Part shown: positions 9,069 to 19,402 of the stretch, one piece after another
Numbering within the stretch: the first letter of the stretch is position 1
How the letters are laid out: each line of letters starts with the position of its first letter
Assembly (NCBI RefSeq): GCF_012427705.1
Contig: NZ_CP048602.1
Span: 62,001 to 126,000, forward strand
From: Vreelandella piezotolerans
GTDB lineage: Bacteria > Pseudomonadota > Gammaproteobacteria > Pseudomonadales > Halomonadaceae
Direction of reading: 5' to 3'
Length of the DNA: 64,000 nt
Position numbers and translations under genes: made by a program
The notes under the pieces: model-generated
Told to the model about the DNA's origin: nothing
Seen by the model: the letters and a program-made list of their open reading frames with translations, nothing else
The model's database searches: none

Positions 9069-10289
9069 ATGAGCGAATATTCCCTGTTTACCTCCGAGTC
9101 CGTTTCCGAGGGCCATCCCGATAAGATTGCCGACCAGATTTCAGACGCGGTGCTAGATGCCATTATCGCCCGGGATAAACAGGCCCGTGTTGCCTGTGAA
9201 ACGATGGTGAAAACCGGTGTAGCCATTATTGCCGGTGAGATCACCACGTCCGCGTGGGTGGATCTCGAGACGCTGGTGCGTGATGTGATTACCGATATTG
9301 GCTACACCTCGTCTCAAGTGGGCTTCGACGGTGCCACATGCGGCGTCATCAACCTGATTGGCAAGCAGAGTGTCGATATTGCGCAGGGTGTCGATCGTAC
9401 CAAGCCGGAAGATCAAGGCGCGGGCGACCAGGGCCTGATGTTCGGCTACGCCACCAACGAAACCGACTCGTTCATGCCGGCCCCGATCCACTACTCGCAC
9501 CGCTTGGTCGAGCGTCAGGCGGAGCTGCGTAAAAACGGCCTGCTGCCGTGGTTGCGCCCGGATGCCAAGAGCCAGGTGACGTTCCGCTACAATGCAGACG
9601 GGCAGCCTTGTGGCGTCGATGCGGTAGTGCTGTCGACTCAGCACGATCCGGAGATCGATCAAGAAGACCTGCGTAAGATGGTCAAGCGCGAGATCATCGA
9701 ACAAGTGATTCCTGCGGAGTGGTTGGACGCCGATACCCAATATCACATCAACCCGACCGGCAAGTTCGTGATTGGTGGCCCGGTGGGCGACTGCGGCCTG
9801 ACCGGCCGTAAGATCATCGTCGATACCTATGGTGGTATGGCGCGCCACGGTGGCGGCGCGTTCTCGGGCAAGGATCCGTCGAAAGTAGACCGTAGCGCCG
9901 CATACGCTGGCCGTTATGTGGCGAAAAACGTCGTGGCCGCGGGCCTGGCAGACAAGTGTGAGATTCAGGTCTCCTATGCCATTGGCGTGGCAGAGCCGAC
10001 CTCTGTGTCCATCGACACCTTCGGTACCGGCAAAATCGACGACGCCAAGATCGTCGAGTTGGTGCGCGAGCATTTCGATCTGCGCCCCTACGCGATCACC
10101 ACCATGCTCGACCTGCTGCATCCGATGTATCGCCTCACGTCTGCGTATGGCCACTTCGGCCGCGCGCCGTTCGAACACAGCTACACTTGGGTGGACGACA
10201 AAGGCGAAGAGCATAAAGAGACCTTCACTGCGTTTCCATGGGAAAAAACCGATAAAGCGGACGCGCTGCGTCAGGCCGCCGGTCTATAA
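9069..10289 (+). CDS. metK: S-adenosylmethionine synthetase
   Basis: A 406-residue enzyme making S-adenosylmethionine from methionine and ATP. The ATP and metal sites are intact: GHPDK (15-19), GAGDQG (117-122), the methionine-loop region [13 protein letters not shown], and [16 protein letters not shown], a P-loop-like signature. The family works as a homotetramer in the cytosol. It is divergent from tkt with a 246-base gap in which I could not recognise a SAM or SAH riboswitch. A strong terminator follows, so it is probably a single-gene unit. Confidence 0.97.
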   Translation: MSEYSLFTSESVSEGHPDKIADQISDAVLDAIIARDKQARVACETMVKTGVAIIAGEITTSAWVDLETLVRDVITDIGYTSSQVGFDGATCGVINLIGKQSVDIAQGVDRTKPEDQGAGDQGLMFGYATNETDSFMPAPIHYSHRLVERQAELRKNGLLPWLRPDAKSQVTFRYNADGQPCGVDAVVLSTQHDPEIDQEDLRKMVKREIIEQVIPAEWLDADTQYHINPTGKFVIGGPVGDCGLTGRKIIVDTYGGMARHGGGAFSGKDPSKVDRSAAYAGRYVAKNVVAAGLADKCEIQVSYAIGVAEPTSVSIDTFGTGKIDDAKIVELVREHFDLRPYAITTMLDLLHPMYRLTSAYGHFGRAPFEHSYTWVDDKGEEHKETFTAFPWEKTDKADALRQAAGL

Positions 10290-10325
10290 GCTTTTCGCGA
10301 GCGCGACGAGCGCCACGGGTTAGCC

Positions 10326-10363
10326 AAAAGCGCCTCCTGGTTTATGCCAGGGGGCGCTTTTTT
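10326..10363 (+). terminator. Terminator after metK
   Basis: AAAAGCGCCTCCTGG pairs with CCAGGGGGCGCTTTTTT around a TTTATG loop, with one internal mismatch and a T-run at the 3' end. It lies 37 bases after the metK stop. Confidence 0.9.
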
Positions 10364-10392
10364 ATGTATCGAAACACTGTGCGAGTGGCTAG

Positions 10393-13094
<2,702 letters not shown>

Positions 13095-13234
13095 TTCTCC
13101 TCCTTGATAGACGCGGTAGAGCTAACATGAGCCGAATTGAAGGTCGACCGTGAAATCTTTCATTAGCCGCTGCGCGGTGAAGCAGCGAGAATACCTCAAA
13201 TAATGATCACGTTACCGTCCTGCGAGGATAAACC

Positions 13235-14074
13235 ATGAGCAGCCAAGAGCATCCGCTAGGTATTAGCTTCGAATTCTTTCCGCCCAACACCGATGCTGGC
13301 CGGGAGAAGCTAATTCATGTACGCGATGAGTTGGCCGCACGTCATCCGCGTTTCTTCTCGGTGACCTACGGTGCAGGGGGCTCCACCCAGGCGCGCACGA
13401 GAGATATCGTCCGGACCGTCAGCCAAAGCGGCATTACCACGGCTCCGCATCTCTCCTGTATTGGCAGCGAGAAAGCCCAGCTTCGTGATTTGCTTGCCAA
13501 GTACCGCGAAGAAGGGGTCGATAGCCTCGTAGCGCTGCGCGGTGACATGCCTTCTGGTATGGGCAGTATCGGCGAGCTGCGCTACGCCAACGAGCTAGTG
13601 GAATTCATTCGTGAGGAGACGGGGGATCACTTCGATATCGCCGTCGCAGCCTATCCGGAATCTCATCCACAGGCGCCTAACCTCGACAAGGATGTGGAAA
13701 ACTTCGCCCGTAAAATGAAGGCGGGCGCCAATATGGCGATCACCCAGTACTTCTTTACCGCCGATGCTTACTTCCACTTCGTCGATAAAGCGCGGGCGCT
13801 GGGCGTCGAGCAGCCGATCATTCCCGGCATCATGCCGATTACTAATTACACCAAGTTGGCGCGCTTCTCCGACGCTTGCGGTGCCGAAATCCCTCGCTGG
13901 ATCCGTAAGCAGTTGGAAGCCTATGGCGATGACAGCGATGCGATTGCCGCCTTCGGCACCGATGTGGTGACGCGCCTGTGCGAACGCCTGCTTGACGGCG
14001 GTGCGCCAGGCCTACACTTCTACACGCTGAACCAAGCGGCACCGGTGCTTAAAGTGGTGGACAATCTGCGCTAG
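13235..14074 (+). CDS. metF: 5,10-Methylenetetrahydrofolate reductase
   Basis: A 279-residue FAD-dependent TIM-barrel enzyme that reduces methylene-THF to methyl-THF, the methyl donor for methionine synthesis. Family motifs are SFEFFPPNT near residue 10-18, the VTYGAGGSTQARTRD segment near 42-56, HLSCIG, the DSLVALRGDMP loop and AVAAYPESHPQAP. The length is slightly below E. coli MetF (296) but complete at both ends. A ribosome site (GAGGATAAACC) precedes the ATG, and a strong terminator follows. With metK about 3 kb upstream it serves the methionine/SAM cycle. Confidence 0.95.
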   Translation: MSSQEHPLGISFEFFPPNTDAGREKLIHVRDELAARHPRFFSVTYGAGGSTQARTRDIVRTVSQSGITTAPHLSCIGSEKAQLRDLLAKYREEGVDSLVALRGDMPSGMGSIGELRYANELVEFIREETGDHFDIAVAAYPESHPQAPNLDKDVENFARKMKAGANMAITQYFFTADAYFHFVDKARALGVEQPIIPGIMPITNYTKLARFSDACGAEIPRWIRKQLEAYGDDSDAIAAFGTDVVTRLCERLLDGGAPGLHFYTLNQAAPVLKVVDNLR

Positions 14075-14093
14075 CGCGCCCGTATGCCTCCAA

Positions 14094-14131
14094 AGCCGGC
14101 CTGCATCGTTGGATGCAGGCCGGTTTTTTTT
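14094..14131 (+). terminator. Terminator after metF
   Basis: A perfect 12-bp stem CCGGCCTGCATC (14096-14107) and GATGCAGGCCGG (14112-14123) with a GTTG loop, followed by eight T residues. Confidence 0.95.
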
Positions 14132-14222
14132 GGCTTGCTGACCGAGGGTAGGCGCTATGGGTCGATGGGCAGGCCCCGTATGATGGCGGCTCGTTCGGTA
14201 CATTGAATAGGAGCACCACACG

Positions 14223-15434
14223 ATGTGGCTGATCACGGTCATGTTTGCCTTCACTTACCTGGGTATGGCGGTCGGTCGGCTGCCGGGCGTTCAGGTCGAC
14301 CGCTCATGGATGGCGCTCACGGCGGCGTGTGTCTTGCTGGTGTCCGGCACGGTCCGGTTGGAAGACATCGCCGAGCATATCGATATCGGCGCCCTGGTCC
14401 TGTTGATGGCGCTTATGCTGGTCTCGGCTCAGTTCGGTTTTTCAGGGGTGTACCACCGCCTATCCGAACGGATGGCGGGGCATGCCGAGCAACCGAGCAA
14501 GCTACTATTGGGGGTGGTGCTGTTAGGCGGCGTGCTATCGGCGTTGTTGGTCAATGATATCGTCGCCTTCGCGCTGACGCCGCTGCTATGCCAGGCGCTG
14601 CTGGCTCGAGGGCTGGACCCTCGGCCGTTCCTGCTGGCCCTGGCGATGTCCTGCAATGCAGGCTCGGCGGCGAGCCTAATTGGCAACCCGCAAAATATTC
14701 TGATTGGTCAGGCGGGCGACTTAGCGTTTTGGGATTACAGCCTGCAAGCCGCCGTCCCTGCGCTGGTCGCGCTGATGGCTACCTACAGCGTCATCTGGCT
14801 CGTCTGGCGGCGGTGCTGGTGGCTCAGTGGCCCCGCTTCGGCGCCATTGGCAACGGCGCCTATGACAGAAAGCCTTCGCTATAAGCCGCTGTTGGCTGCC
14901 GTTGCCTTGTTGGTACTGTTCTCGACGCCGCTCCCCCGCGAGTGGTCGGCGCTGGCCGTGGCCCTGGTGCTGATGATGTCGCGCCGGGTGGCCAGCCACC
15001 GTTATACCCAAGCCGTCGATTGGAACCTGCTACTGCTGTTCGTGGGCCTCTTCATCGTTACGGGGAGCGTGGCATCGCTGCCCGAGGCCAGCGCGGTGGT
15101 GAATCGTCTGTTAGGCGAAGACGGGCTGCCTAGCGGTGCGTGGAGTATGACGGGCATCGCGTTGATGGCCAGTAACGTGATTGGCAACGTGCCCTTTGTA
15201 GTGCTGCTGTTGGGGCTGTTTCCTGGGTTGCCGGAGTCCACCCTCGTCATGTTGGCGGTGATGTCGACCTTGGCGGGGAACCTGCTGCTGATCGGCAGCG
15301 TGGTGAACTTAATCGTGGCAGAGGGCGCGAAACGCCATGGGGTTCATCTAGGATTCGTGGCGTTTGCTAAAGTTGGCGTGCCGGTAACGTTGCTATCGAT
15401 GCTGGCGGCGGCGCTTTGGTTCACGCTGCGCTGA
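14223..15434 (+). CDS. SLC13/ArsB-NhaD superfamily ion permease
   Basis: A 403-residue membrane protein with about eleven hydrophobic segments. It has the ion-transporter superfamily repeats: ALLVNDIVAFALTPLL in the first half with SCNAGSAASLIGNPQNILIG (the conserved Asn-Pro hairpin region), and MASNVIGNVPFVVLLLG then STLAGNLLLIGSVVNLIVAE in the second half. These fit the SLC13/ArsB/NhaD clan, which carries anions or exchanges sodium for protons. The exact substrate cannot be read from sequence. A short leader separates it from the metF terminator; it converges with the TRAP operon at a shared hairpin. Confidence 0.8.
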   Translation: MWLITVMFAFTYLGMAVGRLPGVQVDRSWMALTAACVLLVSGTVRLEDIAEHIDIGALVLLMALMLVSAQFGFSGVYHRLSERMAGHAEQPSKLLLGVVLLGGVLSALLVNDIVAFALTPLLCQALLARGLDPRPFLLALAMSCNAGSAASLIGNPQNILIGQAGDLAFWDYSLQAAVPALVALMATYSVIWLVWRRCWWLSGPASAPLATAPMTESLRYKPLLAAVALLVLFSTPLPREWSALAVALVLMMSRRVASHRYTQAVDWNLLLLFVGLFIVTGSVASLPEASAVVNRLLGEDGLPSGAWSMTGIALMASNVIGNVPFVVLLLGLFPGLPESTLVMLAVMSTLAGNLLLIGSVVNLIVAEGAKRHGVHLGFVAFAKVGVPVTLLSMLAAALWFTLR

Positions 15435-15468
15435 CCGGCATTGCGCAGCGAGGTACGCTACGCTGGAG

Positions 15469-15502
15469 ACAAAACAGCCGGAACCCAAGGGTTCCGGCTG
15501 TT
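15469..15502 (-). terminator. Terminator of the TRAP operon
   Basis: A perfect 14-bp stem AACAGCCGGAACCC / GGGTTCCGGCTGTT (15473-15502) followed on the minus strand by TTTTG. The plus-strand side ends in TTGCTCG, so it mainly serves the minus-strand TRAP genes, though it may also stop the convergent permease transcript. Confidence 0.8.
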
Positions 15503-15525
15503 GCTCGAGGAGGAGTCGTTATTGC

Positions 15526-17727
15526 TTAGGTTGCGTTGGCAATCTTGCCTTTGCCACCGTGCTGCTTGCGCTGCATGACAAATAGCACTGTACCAATGGC
15601 GAGGCCTGCAATATCGGTATAGATACCGCCGTAGATCAAGAAAAGTGCGCCCACCAGCATGACCACACGCTGGATGACGTTCACCGGGCCGAAGAACCAC
15701 TTCTGCACCATGCCTGAGAGCAGCACGATACCCAGCGTAGCGGTGAGGCCAACGCGCAGGATTTGCATGGCAGAGCCTTCCATCAGCATCGCCGGGCTGT
15801 AGAAGAACATGAACGGCACGATAAATGCGGCCAAGCCAATCTTGAACGACGCCACCGACGTGCCCATGGGGTTGTCCCCAGAGATACCCGCCGCCGCGTA
15901 AGAGGCCAGCGCCACCGGCGGCGTTATGGCCGAGACCACGGCGAAGTAGAACACGAAGAAGTGAGCAATCAGCGGCTCGATGCCGATGTTGATCAACCCC
16001 GGTGCCACGACCGAGGCCGCCACCGCGTAAGCCGCCGTGGTCGGCATGCCCATGCCTAGCAGAATGCTGATCAGCATGGCGAAGAACAGCGCCAGCAGCT
16101 GGCTAACGCCCGCCAAGCCCAGCAGCAGAGAAGAGAAGCGCGCACCCACACCGGTCAGCGAGATGACGCCAACGATCAAACCCGCGCAGGCACACACGGC
16201 AATGATCTGAATCGACATGGTGCCCGCTAGCTGCAGCGCTCTCAAAATGGCGCGCAGGCCCATCTTGTTGGGCGAAATCCAGCTCACCACGGCCGCAGAG
16301 GCGGTGGCCAGCGTACCTGCACGAATCACCGAGTAGCCCATGAATAGCGCTACGATCAAAATGATGATCGGCGCGAACAGATAGACCTGTTTTACCAGCT
16401 TGGAGAACAGCGGAATCTCGTCTTTGCGCATGCCGCGCATGCCTTTACGGGCGGCTTCGAAATCCACCATGAAGTAGATCGAGGCAAAGTAGAGAATGGC
16501 CGGGATGACAGCGGCAATGGCGATTTCGGTATAAGGGATACCGGTCACTTCCGCCATGATGAACGCACCTGCACCCATGATGGGCGGCATGATCTGACCA
16601 CCGGTAGACGCGGCGGCCTCGATGGCCCCTGCACTACGTGCGGGGTAGCCCACTTTTTTCATGAGCGGAATGGTTAGAGAACCCGTGGAGACCACGTTAC
16701 CGGCCGACGTGCCGTTGATCATGCCCATCAAGCCAGAGGCAAAGATGGCGACTTTCGCCGGGCCGCCGCGGGCACGGCCTGCCGCGGCAAAGGCGAAGTT
16801 GACGAAGTAATCACCTACTTTGGAGGCCTGTAGGAAGGCGGCAAAAATGATGAAGAGAATGATATAGGTAGAAGAGACAGCCGTGGTCGGGCCGAGAATG
16901 CCCGCATCGGTGTAGACCTGGCTAAAGAAACGCTGAATCGACAGCCCCGGGTAGCCTAGGAAACCCGGCAGATAAGGGCCAGCAAACACGTAGGTCAGGA
17001 AGACGGCGGAAATGACGACCAGCGCCAAGCCAGCGACGCGGCGGGTCAGTTCGAGAATCAGTAGCGAACCTGCAATGGCCGCCCACGAAATGCCGGGAGG
17101 CGCAAACGAGGTGCCGGTAGACATCCGCATGGTGGTGTTGAACGCCATCAGCAGGTAGCCTGCGCTGGCCAGTGCACACACCATGAGCACGAGATCAGCG
17201 GCGTTGAAGCGGTGGCGCTCCTGACGATAGAACCAGGAGAGTACGATCGCGACGGCGGTAGTCGCCATCAGCGGGTAGCCAAAGTGCAGCGTCTCGATGG
17301 TCGGGTCGATGCGCATGGCACCGCCGTTAATGGTCTGCTGCATCAAAAAGACCTGCACCAGAGCGTAAACCGCAGGCACCAGCAGCGCGTAGCTCACCCA
17401 TTTCAACCAAGCAGGTGACGCTTGCTGCGCATCTTCGGCAAAGCGGGCGCCGGCAAACAGGCCGTAACCCAAAATCAACGCACCGGCGATGTGAACGATG
17501 CGAAACGACCAGGTCTCCATGGGATACACGTTGAGTGAAAACAGGTGGAAACCCGAGTAGGCAATCGCCAGTGCTGCAAATAGTAGAAACTGCCAGCCGA
17601 CGAATAGGCGGCGGTTGGGCTCAACGACTTCCTCATCGACGCCATCGGCAATCGATTCGGGTGTTGATGAACCAGCTAGGGCGTCATCCTTGAGGCCGTT
17701 GGGGTCTTGGTCGGTATTGTGACTCAT
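15526..17727 (-). CDS. TRAP transporter fused permease subunit, TAXI type (4TM/12TM)
   Basis: A 733-residue fused membrane subunit: an N-terminal DctQ-like four-helix part (about residues 40-230) joined to a DctM-like twelve-helix part. The DctM signature is clear: GLMGMINGTSAGNVVSTGS followed by TIPLMKKVGYPARSAGAIEA and AASTGGQIMPPIMGAGAFIMAE, and later a second hairpin with GMGMPTTAAYAVAA. Such proteins use a sodium gradient to import organic acids delivered by a periplasmic TAXI binding protein. The cytoplasmic N-terminus is acidic (DQDPNGLKDDALAGS). It follows the binding-protein gene by 99 bases; the substrate is unknown. Confidence 0.93.
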   Translation of the reverse strand: MSHNTDQDPNGLKDDALAGSSTPESIADGVDEEVVEPNRRLFVGWQFLLFAALAIAYSGFHLFSLNVYPMETWSFRIVHIAGALILGYGLFAGARFAEDAQQASPAWLKWVSYALLVPAVYALVQVFLMQQTINGGAMRIDPTIETLHFGYPLMATTAVAIVLSWFYRQERHRFNAADLVLMVCALASAGYLLMAFNTTMRMSTGTSFAPPGISWAAIAGSLLILELTRRVAGLALVVISAVFLTYVFAGPYLPGFLGYPGLSIQRFFSQVYTDAGILGPTTAVSSTYIILFIIFAAFLQASKVGDYFVNFAFAAAGRARGGPAKVAIFASGLMGMINGTSAGNVVSTGSLTIPLMKKVGYPARSAGAIEAAASTGGQIMPPIMGAGAFIMAEVTGIPYTEIAIAAVIPAILYFASIYFMVDFEAARKGMRGMRKDEIPLFSKLVKQVYLFAPIIILIVALFMGYSVIRAGTLATASAAVVSWISPNKMGLRAILRALQLAGTMSIQIIAVCACAGLIVGVISLTGVGARFSSLLLGLAGVSQLLALFFAMLISILLGMGMPTTAAYAVAASVVAPGLINIGIEPLIAHFFVFYFAVVSAITPPVALASYAAAGISGDNPMGTSVASFKIGLAAFIVPFMFFYSPAMLMEGSAMQILRVGLTATLGIVLLSGMVQKWFFGPVNVIQRVVMLVGALFLIYGGIYTDIAGLAIGTVLFVMQRKQHGGKGKIANAT

Positions 17728-17826
17728 CAGAGGTCACCCTCACAGCAAAAGCAGAGAAAGGGGCAGTAGCGAACGCTGCCCCGCCCGACAGGGTCGGTGA
17801 CGGGGCAGCGCGATGGTGCGGCGTAC

Positions 17827-18807
17827 TTACTTGATCATATCGTCAGAGATGTCGTAACCGTTCTCTTCGTACCAACGTGCTGCACCCGGGTGGAAGGGCA
17901 GTACGTTGTTATGAACGATGTTCTCCGGGATGCTGGTTTCAGCGCTGCGGTGAACGTCACGCATCCGATCGTTGTTTTCCATGGTCGCCTTGGTGACTTC
18001 GTAGATGAAGTCTTCCGGCAGGTCACAACCGGCAATGGCGAAGTTCCACATGGAGACAGCGCGCGCATCTTCTTCCAGTGTGGTGTAGGTGCTTGCCGGA
18101 ATGGTGAATTCAGCAACCGGATAGTTTTCCAGCACGGTGGCCAGCTCTTCTTCGGTAAATTCGATGATGTTCACGTCGGTTTGTACTTCTAACTGGCTAA
18201 CCGCCGGAATCGGGATACCTGCAGCAAACGCGACGACGTCCAGCAAGCCATCCTGAAGCTGACCGCCCAGATCCGACCAGCCGCCGTTACGGCGCTCGAA
18301 GTTGACGCCCAGTGTTTCCAGCATGGCTGGGAAGTAGGTGTCAGACGTCGATGCCGCCGGGCCGAAGCCGATGCGCGCACCGTCAGGAATCTCAGAGATG
18401 GAAGTTATGCCAGAGCTCGAGAGCGCTGCGATGGAGAACGGAGTCTCGTACATCGGGAACAGCGCGCACACGTTGTCCATTACTAGGCCTGGGGCCAGCG
18501 GGCTTTCGCCTTTCATGGCATCGGAAGCCGGTCCCATGGTGGTTAGGCCGAACGCCATATCGCCGCTATGTACTAGCGCCAGGTTTTGGGTAGGGCCACC
18601 AGTCACTTCGCCGCCGCCTGAAACACCGAGCTCATCGGCGATGAAGTTTGCCCAGCCAGAGCCGTAAACGAAGTAGGTGCCGCCTTGACTGGCCGTACCC
18701 ACCGTGAAGTTGGTTGGCCACTCGGAGCGGTCCGCGTGGGCAGTACCGGCGGCGAGTAGCGCGCCACCAGCGAGCAGGGCAATCGTTTTGGGCATCGTAT
18801 TGCGCAT
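17827..18807 (-). CDS. TAXI-family TRAP transporter solute-binding protein
   Basis: A 326-residue periplasmic protein. Residues 1-25 form a signal peptide (ALLAGGALLAAGTAHA before DRSEW). The mature part begins with FTVGTASQGGTYFVYGSGWA, the classical TAXI start, followed by VTGGPTQNLALVHSGDMAFGLT, also typical of the family. The protein captures a carboxylate-type ligand for the fused permease encoded downstream. It is the first gene of the operon and is preceded by a sigma-54 promoter (18894-18909) and an 18-bp palindrome (19020-19037), so expression is likely switched on by an enhancer-binding protein, plausibly the DctD-like one in this window. Confidence 0.93.
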   Translation of the reverse strand: MRNTMPKTIALLAGGALLAAGTAHADRSEWPTNFTVGTASQGGTYFVYGSGWANFIADELGVSGGGEVTGGPTQNLALVHSGDMAFGLTTMGPASDAMKGESPLAPGLVMDNVCALFPMYETPFSIAALSSSGITSISEIPDGARIGFGPAASTSDTYFPAMLETLGVNFERRNGGWSDLGGQLQDGLLDVVAFAAGIPIPAVSQLEVQTDVNIIEFTEEELATVLENYPVAEFTIPASTYTTLEEDARAVSMWNFAIAGCDLPEDFIYEVTKATMENNDRMRDVHRSAETSIPENIVHNNVLPFHPGAARWYEENGYDISDDMIK

Positions 18808-18893
18808 GGCGAGTTTTCCTAAGCTGTTATTGGGATTATCGTCTGGCGCGTGTGGGACACCGCCAGTGCTTCATCATTAAGCAGCTTATACAG

Positions 18894-18909
18894 AGCGATA
18901 CTCGTGCCA
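18894..18909 (-). promoter_or_regulatory. Sigma-54 promoter of the TRAP operon
   Basis: On the minus strand the sequence reads TGGCACG-AGTA-TCGCT. The -24 element TGGCACG is a perfect match and the GG and GC doublets are spaced by ten bases, as sigma-54 requires; the -12 element differs from TTGCA at two positions. Transcription would start about 75 bases upstream of the binding-protein gene. Confidence 0.72.
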
Positions 18910-19019
18910 TGTATGTATTTTTATTTTTAAATCAATAGATTGAGAAAATGGTCTTCAACTTTGGTTGAAATGCAAAACGCGGTAAGTGTCTGGCTTTTCG
19001 CACGGGGTAAGCGGGGTGA

Positions 19020-19037
19020 TGTGCGGAATTCCGCACA
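19020..19037. promoter_or_regulatory. 18-bp palindrome, candidate enhancer site for a sigma-54 activator
   Basis: TGTGCGGAATTCCGCACA is a perfect palindrome located about 115 bases upstream of the sigma-54 promoter, the usual distance for an upstream activating sequence. It lies between the yheV stop and the TRAP promoter. A degraded second site, GTGTCTGGCTTTTCGCAC at 18986-19003, may add a half site. Confidence 0.6.
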
Positions 19038-19096
19038 CCTTGAGTGGGCAGCGCCTTAGTCGCTACCCGGGGTTGCTCGATGGGTCGGTGAGGGCG

Positions 19097-19345
19097 TTAC
19101 TTCTTTTTGCCAGGATCCAGAATACGCACAGGCTGTACGTCCTGGACTTTTTGCTCATCGCGCACTTGATTCACACGAGTGGTGAGTTCAGGGGCTGCGT
19201 CGTCCTCAATGGGCAACTGTTCGAAAAAATCGCAGCTGACGCACTCCCGGTAGCGAATACCGTTTTGCTCCCAAGCGCGAATACGGTCCATGGCGGCGCA
19301 GCGTGGGCAAGTCACCCCCGCGATAAAACGTTTAACACTCGACAT
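19097..19345 (-). CDS. yheV: YheV-family zinc-ribbon protein
   Basis: An 82-residue small protein starting MSSVKRFIAGVTCPRC; the ATG at 19345 has GGGAG eight bases upstream, while an earlier in-frame start (19384) does not. Two CxxC pairs (CPRC and CVSC) spaced by about twenty residues form a zinc ribbon. The family is conserved in gammaproteobacteria and in E. coli is encoded next to prlC, as here; its role is unknown. It follows prlC by 57 bases on the same strand. The C-terminus is rich in charged residues and ends DPGKKK. Confidence 0.88.
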   Translation of the reverse strand: MSSVKRFIAGVTCPRCAAMDRIRAWEQNGIRYRECVSCDFFEQLPIEDDAAPELTTRVNQVRDEQKVQDVQPVRILDPGKKK

Positions 19346-19402
19346 CGGTTTGGCTCCCAAGGTGCGACGGCTGAGCCGCCGCACCGTATCGAAACGGTCG
19401 GT

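Noticed and set aside
9153..10214. Long antisense frame opposite metK (353 codons)
   Set aside because: metK is certain on the plus strand; the opposite frame is a result of codon bias and has no ribosome site or recognisable domain.
13148..13165. MetR-like box TGAAATCTTTCA before metF
   Set aside because: The spacing between TGAA and TTCA is four, whereas the E. coli MetR site has five; a single off-register match near one gene is not enough.
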